A stretch of DNA of 64,000 bases from Pseudomonas cavernicola. Lineage in GTDB: Bacteria > Pseudomonadota > Gammaproteobacteria > Pseudomonadales > Pseudomonadaceae. The stretch is from assembly GCF_003596405.1 (NCBI RefSeq), contig NZ_QYUR01000002.1, positions 2,558,501-2,622,500 of the forward strand. Reading direction: 5' to 3'. Every line of letters begins with the position of its first letter. Within the stretch, counting starts at the first letter, position 1. Below are positions 1 through 8,805 of this stretch, one piece after another. The translations under genes were made by a program, and so were the position numbers. The notes under the pieces are model-generated. The model searched no databases and was not told the origin of the DNA. It was given only the letters and a program-made list of their open reading frames with translations.

Positions 1-512
1 GGCGTGTTGTCCATGAAGGCTTCATCGACCACCAGCCAGCCACCCCGGCGGGCCAGACGCGCATGCCAGTCGAGCAGCTGTGCCCGCTCGATGAGCCGGC
101 CGGTGGGGTTGTTCGGATTGACCAGCACCAACACGTCGAGGCCGTCGAGGAAGAAGTCGACCTCATCCTCGCTGAGCTCACGGACGATATGCCCGCCCTT
201 GCGCCAGGCCTCGGCATGTTCGGCGTAGCAGGGCGACAGCACGCCAACTTTGCCAGCGCGACGCAGACGCGGCAGCATCTGGATCGCGGCTTGCGAGCCA
301 GCTACCGGCAACAGCTGCGCGGCGCCGTAATAGGCGCGGGCAGCGGCCTCCAGGCCGTCTTCGGTCTCCGGCAGTCGGGCCCAGGCGCGCAGGGAAATCT
401 CCGGCAGCGGCCACGGCCAGGGCGCAATACCGGTAGAGAGATCGAGCCAGTCGGTCTCGGCAATCCCGTACTGACGCGCAGCCAGCTGCAAACGCCCGCC
501 GTGTTCAAGCAT
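1..512 (-). CDS. cobC: Threonine-phosphate decarboxylase CobC, partial (C-terminus outside window)
   Basis: PLP-dependent fold-type I aminotransferase-like enzyme that decarboxylates L-threonine-O-3-phosphate to the aminopropanol phosphate used for the cobalamin nucleotide loop. About 170 N-terminal residues are present, with the family motif TNPNNPTG and an early GIAPWPWP segment; the PLP lysine lies beyond the edge. The ATG at 512 overlaps the end of cobD (ATGCTTGA), which implies translational coupling. It is the most distal visible gene of the riboswitch-headed cobalamin operon. The assignment rests on motif plus operon context. Confidence 0.85.
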   Translation of the reverse strand, partial: MLEHGGRLQLAARQYGIAETDWLDLSTGIAPWPWPLPEISLRAWARLPETEDGLEAAARAYYGAAQLLPVAGSQAAIQMLPRLRRAGKVGVLSPCYAEHAEAWRKGGHIVRELSEDEVDFFLDGLDVLVLVNPNNPTGRLIERAQLLDWHARLARRGGWLVVDEAFMDNT

Positions 513-1470
513 AGAGTCGGCCTCCCACCAGCAAGATCAGCAGCCAGAGCAGCACGCCACGGCGCACCAGGCTGACCGCCCGTTCGATAGTTTCCGCACC
601 AGCCGCCGGCCCTTCTCCCAGGCGCGGGCGCTGGTGTAACACTCCGTGGTAAACCGCCGGTCCACCAAGGGCCACACCGAGCGCACCGGCACCTGCAGCC
701 ATCACCGGGCCGGCGTTTGGGCTGTCCCAGGTCGGCGCCTGAGTGCGCCAGCAATGCAATGCCAGCCGGGTTTTGCCGAGCAGCGCGTACGTCAGCGCAA
801 CCAGCCGGGCGGGGAGGTAATTGAGTACGTCATCGATCCGCGCGGCGGCCCAGCCGAAGCGCTCGAAGCGCGCGTTGCGATAACCCCACATGGCGTCCAG
901 GGTATTGCTCAGGCGGTACAGCACCACGCCCGGCGCGCCGAGCAACACGAACCAGAACAGCGCGGCGTAGACCGCATCGCTGCCGTTCTCCAACACCGAT
1001 TCGGTGGCGGCACGGGCGACGGCCTCGTGATCCAGCTCGGCGGTCTGCCGGCTGACCATGTAACCGACACGCTTGCGCGCCTCCGGCAGATCATCCTGGC
1101 GCAGCGCCCGGGCCACCGGCTCGGCATGCTCGGCCAGGCTCTTCAAGCCGATTGCCGCATACAGCGCCAGCACCTCGACCAGCCAACCGACAGTGGGCAG
1201 CAGGCTCAACAGATAGGCCATCAGCGTCAGCGGCAACACCGCCAACACCCAGGCCGTGACCCCATGGCTGCGCCAGCCGCGACCGATGTCTTCATGCCTC
1301 ATCTGGTTGTGCACATCACCTTCTGCCAAAGGGGGAGCGAATGGCCGGTTGAAGCGTCTTTCAAGTGCATCAGCAAGGCGCCCGAAAGCCACCAGCGGGT
1401 GCCAGCTTTTCGGCTCGCCCAACACGGCATCCAGCGCCACACCAGCCACACTCAACAGGGCGATGCTCAT
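505..1470 (-). CDS. cobD: Adenosylcobinamide-phosphate synthase CobD/CbiB
   Basis: Membrane protein of 321 residues that joins the aminopropanol (phosphate) arm to adenosylcobyric acid. It starts [10 protein letters not shown], has several hydrophobic segments, and carries the family-typical [17 protein letters not shown] near the N-terminus and an [12 protein letters not shown] region in the middle. The ATG at 1470 was chosen because it overlaps the bluB stop (ATGA); an open extension upstream lies inside bluB and is a shadow. It sits between bluB and cobC, a common Pseudomonas order. Confidence 0.92.
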   Translation of the reverse strand: MSIALLSVAGVALDAVLGEPKSWHPLVAFGRLADALERRFNRPFAPPLAEGDVHNQMRHEDIGRGWRSHGVTAWVLAVLPLTLMAYLLSLLPTVGWLVEVLALYAAIGLKSLAEHAEPVARALRQDDLPEARKRVGYMVSRQTAELDHEAVARAATESVLENGSDAVYAALFWFVLLGAPGVVLYRLSNTLDAMWGYRNARFERFGWAAARIDDVLNYLPARLVALTYALLGKTRLALHCWRTQAPTWDSPNAGPVMAAGAGALGVALGGPAVYHGVLHQRPRLGEGPAAGAETIERAVSLVRRGVLLWLLILLVGGRLYA

Positions 1471-2147
1471 GTCCGCTCGCCCCGCTGCCGCTCTTCCCAC
1501 TGCCGCTCTTCCCACTGATTGTCGAACACCAGTTCGGCCAGCGGCCTCGGCGTGGCCCAACCTTCCTGCTGCAACATCGGCACCGGATAAAACTCCGGCA
1601 CCGGGCCCAGGCAGAGCACCGCCACCGGTTTCGCCCCAGCCGGCAAGTGGAGCAGCGCGGCCAAGGCCTCGGGGTCAAACAACGACACCCAGCCCATGCC
1701 CAGGCCCTCCGCACGAGCAGCGAGCCAGAGGTTCTGAATCGCGCAGGCAACCGAAGCCAGGTCCATTTCCGGCAAGGTGCGGCGGCCAAACACATGCGCC
1801 TCGCGGCCTTCCATCAGCGCCATCACCAGCAACTCGGCGCAGTCACGCACACCCTCGACCTTGAGCCGCATGAATTCATCCGAGCGCTGCTGCAATGCCT
1901 CGGCCGTGCGCACCCGCTCCTCTTCCACCAAGCCATGAATGGCGCTGCGCAAGCCGGCCTGGGTGATGCGGATAAACCGCCAAGGCTGCATCAACCCGAC
2001 GCTCGGCGCCTGATGCGCCGCTTCCAGCAAACGCGCCAGCAGCTCGGGCGCAACCTGGCCGCCGCTGAAATGGCGCATGTCGCGGCGCTCAGCAATTGCG
2101 CGGTACACCGCCGCGCGCTCGGCTTCGCTGAAAGCGTGCTGGCTCAT
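1467..2147 (-). CDS. bluB: 5,6-dimethylbenzimidazole synthase BluB
   Basis: Flavin-destructase of the nitroreductase fold that fragments FMNH2 with O2 to make DMB, the lower ligand of cobalamin. The 226-residue protein has the flavin-binding RRDMRHF near residue 22, then [11 protein letters not shown] and [10 protein letters not shown], all typical of BluB. The stop overlaps the cobD start by four bases. The C-terminus carries an in-frame duplicated 15-nt unit ([12 protein letters not shown]), a local slippage expansion outside the fold. The ATG at 2147 has only a weak ribosome site, 13 bases after cobB. Confidence 0.92.
   Translation of the reverse strand: MSQHAFSEAERAAVYRAIAERRDMRHFSGGQVAPELLARLLEAAHQAPSVGLMQPWRFIRITQAGLRSAIHGLVEEERVRTAEALQQRSDEFMRLKVEGVRDCAELLVMALMEGREAHVFGRRTLPEMDLASVACAIQNLWLAARAEGLGMGWVSLFDPEALAALLHLPAGAKPVAVLCLGPVPEFYPVPMLQQEGWATPRPLAELVFDNQWEERQWEERQRGERT
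1491..1518. repeat. Short in-frame tandem duplication in bluB 3' end
   Basis: A 15-base unit (CACTGCCGCTCTTCC on the plus strand) occurs twice in direct succession, adding five residues to the BluB C-terminus. It looks like replication slippage. Confidence 0.7.
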
Positions 2148-2160
2148 GCAGTCGACTCGC

Positions 2161-3465
2161 TCATGGTAAGAACAAGGCCGCAGCCGCCCGGGGATTGGAC
2201 GGCAGATAGAAGTGAATATAGGAAGCGGTCAGCCGGCCGATCCGGTAAACCGCCTCGGCCGTGCGTTTATAAGTCGGGCAGACACCACGAGCCAACGGCT
2301 CCAGGGCACAGTCCAGTTCCGAATAGTGGTAGGTGTGGCCACGCAGGCGCCCTTCCGGCAATTCGATTTCCTGCAGCGCCAGCGCCTTCAGGCGTTTGTG
2401 CATCAGCGCCTCGCCAGGCAGCAGGCCGAGCAGCTCGCCGCGCTCACCGTCTTTATCGGTCAGCCCCTTGAGCAGGTAGAGCATGCCGCCGCACTCGGCG
2501 TGGATCGGTTTGCCGGCGGCGTGATGGGCATGAATCGCCGAGTTCATCGTCTGGTTCGCCGCCAACTGCTGCAGGTGCAACTCGGGGTAGCCACCAGGCA
2601 GATAAAGGCTATCCACCTCGGGGATACCGGCATCCTGCAGCGGCGAAAACTGAATCAGTTCGGCGCCCAGCTCACGCAGCAGATCGAGGTTAGCCTGGTA
2701 GAGAAAAGCGAACGAAGTATCCCGCGCGACACCGATGCGCACGCCGGCCAATAACGCTTCGATGGGCTGGCTCTCAAACAGCTCGGGAGCGGCAAAACTC
2801 ACCGGCGCCGGCAAGCCAACGTCGGCACTCGCGGCCAAGGCATCGGCGGCGGCATCCAGACGGGCATCCAGGTCGGCCAGCTCTTCGGCCTGGACCAAGC
2901 CCAGATGCCGGCTCGGCAGTTCGATCGCGGCACTGCGCGGCAAGGCGCCGTACCAGTGGATGTGCTTGGGCAGGCAGTCACGCAGGATCTCGCCATGGCG
3001 GATGCTGCCGGTGCGGTTGGCCAGCACCCCGGAGAACGGCAGATCCGCCTGGAACGTTGCCATGCCGTGGGCCATGGCACCGAACGTCTGGGCCATGCCC
3101 GAACCATCGATCAGCGCCATTACCGGCACGCCGAAATGCCGCGCCAGGTCGGCGGCGGACGGTGTGCCATCGAACAGGCCCATGACCCCTTCGATCAGAA
3201 TCAAGTCGGCCTCGCCAGCGGCTTCCCAAAGCAGGCGGCGGCTTTCCACCTCGCCGACCATCCACAGATCCAGCTGATAGACTGGCGCGCCGCTGGCGCG
3301 GGCGAGGATCATCGGATCGAGAAAGTCCGGCCCGCACTTGAATACCCGTACCCGTTTGCCCTGGCGCGAATGCAAGCGCGCCAGAGCTGCGGTGACAGTG
3401 GTCTTGCCCTGGCCGGAAGCCGGTGCGGCAATCAACAGTGCCGGGCATTGGCGTTCGGCGCTCAT
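2161..3465 (-). CDS. cobB: Cobyrinic acid a,c-diamide synthase CobB
   Basis: ATP- and glutamine-dependent amidase converting (hydrogeno)byrinic acid to its a,c-diamide. The 434 residues show an N-terminal dethiobiotin-synthetase-like P-loop (SGQGKTTVTAAL, residues 17-28), KCGPDFLDP at about 43-51, and a C-terminal class I glutamine amidotransferase domain with the nucleophile in AECGGMLYL and a PGGYPEL oxyanion segment. Length matches the family. Start at 3465 is preceded by GAGG nine bases upstream. It lies 10 bases after cobO in the operon. It is unrelated to the sirtuin also called CobB encoded at 7287-8054. Confidence 0.93.
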   Translation of the reverse strand: MSAERQCPALLIAAPASGQGKTTVTAALARLHSRQGKRVRVFKCGPDFLDPMILARASGAPVYQLDLWMVGEVESRRLLWEAAGEADLILIEGVMGLFDGTPSAADLARHFGVPVMALIDGSGMAQTFGAMAHGMATFQADLPFSGVLANRTGSIRHGEILRDCLPKHIHWYGALPRSAAIELPSRHLGLVQAEELADLDARLDAAADALAASADVGLPAPVSFAAPELFESQPIEALLAGVRIGVARDTSFAFLYQANLDLLRELGAELIQFSPLQDAGIPEVDSLYLPGGYPELHLQQLAANQTMNSAIHAHHAAGKPIHAECGGMLYLLKGLTDKDGERGELLGLLPGEALMHKRLKALALQEIELPEGRLRGHTYHYSELDCALEPLARGVCPTYKRTAEAVYRIGRLTASYIHFYLPSNPRAAAALFLP

Positions 3466-3475
3466 ACAGAAAACC

Positions 3476-4087
3476 TCAAAACTCCACCCCTTTCTGCGCC
3501 TTCACGCCGGACTTGAACGCATGCTTGAGCATGCCCATTTCGGTCACGGTATCCGCCGCCTCGATCAAGCCGGGTGGCGCACCACGGCCGGTGGCGACCA
3601 CGTGCTGCAACAGCGGACGACCACCGATATCGGCCAGTACGGTTTCCAGCGACAGATAGCCGTGTTTGAGCGCGATATTCAGCTCATCCAGCACCACCAG
3701 GCCGATCTCGGGGTCATTCAACAGCTGCTTGGCAACCGCCCAGGCGGCGACGGCTTTGTCGATATCGCGCTGGCGATCCTGCGTGTCCCAGGTGTAGCCC
3801 TCGCCCATCACGTGGTAGCTGACTTCCTCGGGGAAGCGGCGGAAGAACCGCTCTTCGCCGGTACTCGCCGCCCCTTTGATGAACTGCACCACGCCGACCT
3901 TCATGCCATGGCCCAACGCACGGGCGACCATGCCGAAGGCCGAGCTGCTTTTGCCTTTGCCATTGCCGGTGTGCACCAGCAACAGACCGTATTCGTCTTG
4001 CGCCTGGGCGATCTTTTCATCGACCAGGGCCTTTTTGCGCTCCATCCGAGCCTTGTGGCGGGTATCTCTTTCTGCTGACTCGCTCAT
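3476..4087 (-). CDS. cobO: Cob(I)yrinic acid a,c-diamide adenosyltransferase CobO
   Basis: BtuR/CobO-type ATP:corrinoid adenosyltransferase that installs the Co-C bond. It has 203 residues with the P-loop TGNGKGKSSSAFG at 40-52, VGVVQFIKG and a VVLDELN Walker B-like strand, all family signatures. The start at 4087 has GAGG seven bases upstream and overlaps (ATGA) a short upstream reading frame. It is the first recognised gene behind the cobalamin riboswitch, so AdoCbl should repress it. Confidence 0.94.
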   Translation of the reverse strand: MSESAERDTRHKARMERKKALVDEKIAQAQDEYGLLLVHTGNGKGKSSSAFGMVARALGHGMKVGVVQFIKGAASTGEERFFRRFPEEVSYHVMGEGYTWDTQDRQRDIDKAVAAWAVAKQLLNDPEIGLVVLDELNIALKHGYLSLETVLADIGGRPLLQHVVATGRGAPPGLIEAADTVTEMGMLKHAFKSGVKAQKGVEF

Positions 4088-4260
4088 CGTTTCACCTCAG
4101 AACCTTGCTGCACGTTGAAGGCTGCCAAAAACACTGCTGGAAGCGCGAAAGGGGTGTCGAGACAGACTGGCCAGAAAGAATACCGCCCAGTGTGCGGCGG
4201 GAAAATTCTCACCACTGCCGAACAGCTAGGCAGCACTGGCGCCAGAAAGGACTTACTCAT
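4084..4260 (-). CDS. Possible 58-residue leader ORF between riboswitch and cobO
   Basis: An open frame starting MSKSFLAPVLPSC ends in TGA overlapping the cobO ATG by four bases, the geometry of translational coupling. The product is moderately hydrophobic and matches no family I know; it is not CbtB, and I see no TonB-receptor C-terminus, which is what occupies this place in some pseudomonads. Its candidate ribosome site (GGAG, about 11 bases upstream of the ATG) is weakly placed. It may be a real coupling peptide, a remnant, or chance. The ORF is reported because of the overlap. Confidence 0.3.
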   Translation of the reverse strand: MSKSFLAPVLPSCSAVVRIFPPHTGRYSFWPVCLDTPFALPAVFLAAFNVQQGSEVKR

Positions 4261-4387
4261 CGAGACAGTATCTCCACCACTCTCGCCCACACGACTCGGG
4301 CTGGGTAAAGCTCGCGGAGAACAGCAGACGCACAGGCGGCACAGCGCAGCCCACACGCCAGACAACGCCCTCCGCGATGCCGTGGAC

Positions 4388-4626
4388 TGCGACAGGCCGG
4401 TCTCCGGGCTTACGAGCGGAACACCTTCGAGATGAGGTGTTCGCAAAACCGCACCTTCCCGTGCAGAGCACAGTGGCTATAAAGCGGCTTCTTGACTCGC
4501 CTACCGTTGCGGGGGCAGCGCCGGAATTGTTTGCGGCTGTTGATCATTTACTAATCAACGCGCAGAACGCACCGGCTTCCCTGTTTCACCCCCTCGGCGC
4601 TAAGACTGGGGGGGCACCTGAAGCAA
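4388..4626 (-). promoter_or_regulatory. Adenosylcobalamin riboswitch
   Basis: Read on the minus strand, the region has the B12-element landmarks in order: CAGGTGCC near 4620, GGGTGAAACAGGGAAGCCGG at 4572-4591, the B12 box GCTGCCCCCGCAACGGTAGG around 4500-4520, and the closing AGCCCGGAGACCGGCCTGTC at 4391-4410. It lies about 300 bases upstream of cobO on the same strand and should switch off the cobO-cobC operon when AdoCbl is bound. Confidence 0.93.
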
Positions 4627-4639
4627 GGCAGGCAGGGTA

Positions 4640-5078
4640 GAGGGTTGGGGATGGAGCGTCAACGCGACCTTAGGGCTGGTGTGGCCAGGCTGCAACTGAA
4701 CTCTGCAGCGGTGCCGCCAAACTGCGCACTTTGCCCCGCCGGTGGTGACCGCCAAAGACCTTATCCAGCCTTCAGATGCTCCGGCTAGCGCCCCAAGCGG
4801 TTGGTTCATTATTCCAAGGAAATATTGAACGAAGCGTCATGCCCGCGCAGGCGGGCATCCAGAAAGGCCGTGGCCTCCTGGGTTATTCACTACGTTCACC
4901 CCTCCGAGGCCGCCCTCTGGGCGTTCAACGCACTGCGTGCTTTTGTCCCGCCATCGCGGGAACGACAGTTACTCATTTATCCCGAACCTCCTTAAGTAAT
5001 TGAATTAACCAAACAGGCCGCCAGGTACTGGTGAAGTACTGCTTTGGGACTCCAAAGTTCTGACCTGTTGAAGTCCAG
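4640..5078. other. Intergenic region without a gene; inverted-repeat units
   Basis: No convincing coding sequence. At 4836-4862 there is a CGTCATGCCCGCGCAGGCGGGCATCCAG-like palindrome of the kind scattered through many proteobacterial genomes, followed by a related CCCGCCATCGCGGGAACGAC unit at about 4949-4969; the riboswitch promoter should lie near 4630-4700 on the minus strand but I could not identify it. Confidence 0.5.
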
Positions 5079-5110
5079 GAAAAGGCCGGCCCAATGGGTT
5101 CCGGCCTTTG
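5079..5110 (-). terminator. Rho-independent terminator of tRNA-Ala
   Basis: Minus strand: AAGGCCGG, ten-base loop, CCGGCCTT followed by T residues, placed five bases after the tRNA CCA end. Confidence 0.75.
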
Positions 5111-5114
5111 GATT

Positions 5115-5190
5115 TGGTGGACCGAAGGAGGATCGAACTCCCGACCTCCACGTTGCGAACGTGGCGCTCTCCCAGCTGAGCTATCGGCCC
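5115..5190 (-). tRNA. tRNA-Ala (anticodon CGC)
   Basis: 76 nt including encoded CCA. The acceptor stem GGGCCGA/TCGGTCC contains the G3:U70 pair that defines alanine identity. Anticodon loop is TTCGCAA, giving CGC (reads GCG). T-arm GTTCGATCC and D-arm AGCTCAGCTGGGAGAGC are intact. Confidence 0.95.
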
Positions 5191-5319
5191 TAAGACGGGC
5201 TGAATATAGCTCACCGGCTGCGGGTCGGCGCTGGCAGGCGGACGCGGTCAAGCCTGTTCGAGCACATCGTTGGAAAAAGCTGCTGAGGCGAACTCATGCG
5301 CCCACGCCCAGCACTGCTA

Positions 5320-5982
5320 TCAGCGTTTACGGCAGATGGTCAGGCCATCGCCGATGGGCAACAGAGACAAATCCACACGCTGATCATTTTTCAGGCGACG
5401 GTTGAGGGCTTGGATGGCGCGGGTGTCAGCGCTGTCGGGGTTGGCCTCCAGCACTCGCCCACTCCACAGGGTGTTGTCGAACAGGATCAAACCGCCAGGC
5501 CGGGCCAGCACCAGGGCATGTTCCAGATAAACCGGGTAATTGGCCTTGTCGGCGTCGATAAAGATCAGGTCGAAGGTTTCGCTCCGCCCCTCTCGCTCCA
5601 ACTGGCTCAGGGTTTCCAGCGCCGGTGCCAGTCGCAGGTCGATGCGCTCATGCATCCCCGCCTGTTGCCAGTAGCGACGGGCAGTAACGTTGTAGTCACC
5701 GGCCAGGTCGCAGCAGATCAGCTGTCCATCTTCCGGCATGGCGCTGGCCATACAGAGTGCGCTGTAGCCTGTGAAGGTGCCGATTTCCAGCAGCCGTTTG
5801 GCACCGCTCAGCTTGACCAGCAGCGCCATGAATTGACCCTGCTCCGGGGCGATTTGCCAGCGCGCCATGGGCAAGGCTTGAGTTTCCTCGCGCAGGCGCT
5901 TGAGCAGCGGCGTTTCGCGCAGGGAGACATCGAGCAGGTAGTTATACAGTGCGTCGTCGAGATTCAGGGTACGGCCGGTCAT
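5320..5982 (-). CDS. SAM-dependent O-methyltransferase, caffeoyl-CoA-OMT type (family 3)
   Basis: A 220-residue class I methyltransferase. The SAM motif LEIGTFTGY is at 65-73 and the metal-binding FIDADKANY at 141-149, followed by FDNTLW. Bacterial members of this family methylate catechol-type or other small diphenolic substrates; the substrate here is unknown. The ATG at 5982 (MTGRTLNL) was chosen because the longer open frame upstream is an out-of-frame shadow of the NlpC/P60 gene. It probably stands alone behind the lipoprotein gene at 6017. Confidence 0.88.
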   Translation of the reverse strand: MTGRTLNLDDALYNYLLDVSLRETPLLKRLREETQALPMARWQIAPEQGQFMALLVKLSGAKRLLEIGTFTGYSALCMASAMPEDGQLICCDLAGDYNVTARRYWQQAGMHERIDLRLAPALETLSQLEREGRSETFDLIFIDADKANYPVYLEHALVLARPGGLILFDNTLWSGRVLEANPDSADTRAIQALNRRLKNDQRVDLSLLPIGDGLTICRKR

Positions 5983-6016
5983 GCAACACTCCTGTGCAGG
6001 TAAGGGCGCGTGCAGG

Positions 6017-6535
6017 TCAAGGCGTGCGGGCGAGGTGGGCTGGATTGAGCACCCGCTTGGCATCCAGATAGCTCTTCTGCCAATAGGCAGTCGCCAGGCT
6101 ATCCAGGCGCACAGTGCCGCCACTGGAGGGCGCGTGCACGAAACGCCCTTCCCCGACATAGATACCCGCATGGCTGACCTGACCGCCGCCATTGGTGGCG
6201 AAGAACACCAGATCACCGGTCTGCAGCGCATCCTGGCGCACACTCGGCGCACGCATGCCGATCAGCTCGCGGGTAGAGCGCGGCAAGGCGATGCCGGCAG
6301 CATCCCGGTAGACGTAACCGATCAGGCCGCTGCAATCGAAGCCGCTATCTGGGGTATTACCGCCATAACGGTAAGGCGTGCCGACCAACCCCAAGGCGCG
6401 CAACAGCACATCATCGGCGGTGCCACTTTGCTCGACAGGGGTGCTGAAAACGCTTTCTGGAGGGGCGGGATTGCTCGCGCAGGCAGTTAGCAGCGCGGCG
6501 AGTACGATGAGGGCGAGGCGGGCCGTGACGGGCAT
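6017..6535 (-). CDS. NlpC/P60 family lipoprotein (peptidoglycan hydrolase), copy 1
   Basis: 172 residues with a lipoprotein signal (LTAC, lipidated Cys19) and one NlpC/P60 cysteine-peptidase domain: catalytic Cys68 in GFDCSG, His122 in SHAGIYV and a third polar residue His134. Enzymes of this type cut cross-links or stem peptides in the murein, here from a membrane-anchored periplasmic position. It is a close paralogue of the next gene upstream (6631-7227), suggesting tandem duplication. Confidence 0.9.
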   Translation of the reverse strand: MPVTARLALIVLAALLTACASNPAPPESVFSTPVEQSGTADDVLLRALGLVGTPYRYGGNTPDSGFDCSGLIGYVYRDAAGIALPRSTRELIGMRAPSVRQDALQTGDLVFFATNGGGQVSHAGIYVGEGRFVHAPSSGGTVRLDSLATAYWQKSYLDAKRVLNPAHLARTP

Positions 6536-6630
6536 TAGCGAGGCGGCTCTGATTCTTAGTGCGCTCTACTCTGCCCCGAGGTACGGCCACGCGCAAGCTT
6601 TGCGCTTACGCGGGCTGAACTGAATGGAGG

Positions 6631-7227
6631 TTAAGGGTGCAGCTGATTGCGGCTAACCGAAGCCATCGCCAAGGCGCGCTTGGCCTCGATGAAGGTACGG
6701 CTCCAGTATTTATCACCCAGGCTATCCACCCGCACACCACCACTGCGACTGCTGGAAGAGTGGATGAACTGATCATCGCCGAGGTAGATGCCGGCATGGC
6801 TGACTCGGCCACGGCCGTTGGTGGCGAAGAACACCAGATCGCCTGGCTCAAGCTCTGTACGCGCCACCAGCGGCGCATCGAGGTTGATCATTTCGCGGGT
6901 GGAGCGCGGCAGGCTCATACCGGCTTCTTCTTTGAACAGGTAACCGATAAAGCCGCTGCAATCGAAACCGGAAGAGACCGAGGTGCCGCCGAAACGGTAG
7001 CGGGTGCCTACCAGCGACAGGCCGTGAGCCAGGATGCTGTCGGCAAAGGTCGGCAATTCGTAGGGTTTGTCTTGCGCAAAGTCCGGCAGTTGCTCGGCAG
7101 TTTGCTCATCAGCAACCGGCTGGGGAGCGACGGCAACCTGCGATTTCGGCGAGTGGCCGGCGCAAGCGACCAGGAAGAACGAGAGTGCGAGAGGCACGAG
7201 GGGTGCGAAGCGTTTTAGCATGGGCAC
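6631..7227 (-). CDS. NlpC/P60 family lipoprotein (peptidoglycan hydrolase), copy 2
   Basis: 198 residues. Lipobox VAC with Cys22, a variable Pro/Gln-rich linker to about residue 60, then the NlpC/P60 domain with Cys90 (GFDCSG), His144 (SHAGIYL) and His156. The domain aligns along its length with the copy at 6017-6535, including the PRSTRE and DLVFFATNG segments, while the linkers differ. Likely spacer length to the murein has diverged between the two enzymes. Confidence 0.9.
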   Translation of the reverse strand: MPMLKRFAPLVPLALSFFLVACAGHSPKSQVAVAPQPVADEQTAEQLPDFAQDKPYELPTFADSILAHGLSLVGTRYRFGGTSVSSGFDCSGFIGYLFKEEAGMSLPRSTREMINLDAPLVARTELEPGDLVFFATNGRGRVSHAGIYLGDDQFIHSSSSRSGGVRVDSLGDKYWSRTFIEAKRALAMASVSRNQLHP

Positions 7228-7286
7228 GGCCGTGTCGGATTTTTATGAAGCCGCGACTATGCCTTCCACAACCCTTAGATGCAAAT

Positions 7287-8054
7287 TTAATTAGCCGCAA
7301 TGTGACCTAGCAACTCCGGCAAAACATCTAAGGCCCTACCCCGCAAATGCACATCCACCACCCGACTGAGGTCACTGTTCATCGGGTTGATTTCGGCAAT
7401 AAAGCCGCCAGCCTGGCGGGTGCGCATGACCGGTTCGACAATGTACGGGAAGCTCGCCGTGGTTCCCACCGCCAGCACCACATCGAAGCCTTTGCGCAGC
7501 TCGGCGTAGAGCGTATCGATGGCCTTTTCCGGTAGCATTTCCTCGAACAGCACTACGGGCGGTCGCAGAATACCACCGCACTGCACGCATTTTGGCGGCA
7601 GAGGGCGCTGTAGATGCTGCGCCAAATCAGGGCTCTCGGCGCCACATGATTGGCAGAACAGCGGCGCCAGCTCACCATGAATCTCGATCAGCCGTCCCGC
7701 CGGGCTACCTGCCGCGCGGTGATAACCGTCGATATTCTGGGTCAGTACCCAGCAGCCGGATTTGCGCCGTTGCAGCTCGGCGATAGCGTAATGACCAGCA
7801 TTCGGTTTGGCGCCCAGGCAGGCTTTGCCCAGTTCGGCGAGGTATTTCCAGCACAGGGCAGGGTCGCGTTGCAGCATCGGCCCAGAGAGCGCCGCCTCGA
7901 TCGGCAACCCTTCTTCGGTCGTGCCGTTATACAAGCCACCGAGACCGCGATAGGTCGGCAAACCGGAATCCGCGGAAAGGCCCGCACCGCTGATGATCAA
8001 GATGCGTTCGGCGCTCTGAAGGGCCTGAGCGACTCGCTGAACTGAAGCGTCCAT
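7287..8054 (-). CDS. NAD-dependent protein deacylase, sirtuin
   Basis: Sir2-family enzyme of 255 residues that removes acyl groups from lysines using NAD. GAGLSADSG at 23-31, TQNIDGYH at 104-111 with the catalytic His125 in IHGEL, and a zinc ribbon of two CxxC pairs (C133/C136, C155/C158). The class III YxxR substrate motif is not obvious. Start at 8054 has GAGG upstream. Stand-alone gene between lipoproteins and a glycosylase. Confidence 0.92.
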   Translation of the reverse strand: MDASVQRVAQALQSAERILIISGAGLSADSGLPTYRGLGGLYNGTTEEGLPIEAALSGPMLQRDPALCWKYLAELGKACLGAKPNAGHYAIAELQRRKSGCWVLTQNIDGYHRAAGSPAGRLIEIHGELAPLFCQSCGAESPDLAQHLQRPLPPKCVQCGGILRPPVVLFEEMLPEKAIDTLYAELRKGFDVVLAVGTTASFPYIVEPVMRTRQAGGFIAEINPMNSDLSRVVDVHLRGRALDVLPELLGHIAAN

Positions 8055-8098
8055 CGGGGCCTCCTCTATCCTTTAAGGGCGAGTGCCGAGCCTCGCGA

Positions 8099-8770
8099 TC
8101 AGTGATTAACCGTATGCGCCAACATCACCGAAAGCTGGCACAAGGGCCGACCGCTTTCCGCGTGCCACTGATTGAACGCGGCTTGCACTGCGGCAAGTTC
8201 CTTCAGGCTGGTTGGGGCCTTTTCGATGATCTCCTGCGCCTTCAGCGCCGCGACCATATCGTCGGTCGGAATAAAAGTATCTTTGCCAACCATGCGCAGC
8301 AAGCGTGGCGCCGATAGCCCACCGAGCTGACTGCCGTGCTTGGCCAGGTACTTCCACAGGCCAACAATATCGGTCACCGGCCAATCGGCGACCAGCGCGC
8401 CGAAACTGCCCTGCTGCTTCGCCACATCGAGGACAAACTGCGCGTTACGCGGCACGCTTTTCAGCTTGCCAAGGTGACGGATCAGCCGCGCATCCTGCAT
8501 CAGCCGCTCCAGATGTTCGCCACCCATCAGCACGACTTTCTCCGGAGCGAAACCGAAGAAGACCTCCTCGAAGGCCGGCCACTTGGCATCCACTAAGCTG
8601 TGCTTGAGGCCGGCGCGAAAGACCCGCAGGGCGATCAACGACAGGTAACGGTCATCACCGATCTTGCGCAACTCAGCCGCCGATTTTGGCATCGGCAGCC
8701 GGGCTTCCAACGCCGCCTTGGAGCCAAAGCGATTGAGACAATACTCATTGAGCCATTTGTAGTCGCGCAT
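8099..8770 (-). CDS. DNA-3-methyladenine glycosylase I-like protein
   Basis: 223 residues. The helical central part, with LKSVPRNAQFVLDVAKQQGSF and IVGLWKYLAKHGSQLGG, resembles proteins annotated as 3-methyladenine DNA glycosylase in Pseudomonas. The zinc-binding residues of canonical Tag are not evident, so I call it Tag-like on overall resemblance only. It would act in base-excision repair of alkylated DNA. Located just upstream of the sirtuin on the same strand. Confidence 0.6.
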   Translation of the reverse strand: MRDYKWLNEYCLNRFGSKAALEARLPMPKSAAELRKIGDDRYLSLIALRVFRAGLKHSLVDAKWPAFEEVFFGFAPEKVVLMGGEHLERLMQDARLIRHLGKLKSVPRNAQFVLDVAKQQGSFGALVADWPVTDIVGLWKYLAKHGSQLGGLSAPRLLRMVGKDTFIPTDDMVAALKAQEIIEKAPTSLKELAAVQAAFNQWHAESGRPLCQLSVMLAHTVNH

Positions 8771-8805
8771 CCATTCTCCTCAGGCTGTCCTGGCTGGTTT
8801 CAAGA

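Noticed and set aside
4776..5003. Open frames near the B12 riboswitch region
   Set aside because: They run through palindromic repeat units and lack ribosome sites and coding bias.
7287..8054. Sirtuin as part of the cobalamin operon because of the name CobB
   Set aside because: The cobalamin CobB is the separate P-loop/amidotransferase protein at 2161-3465; the sirtuin shares only the historical name.
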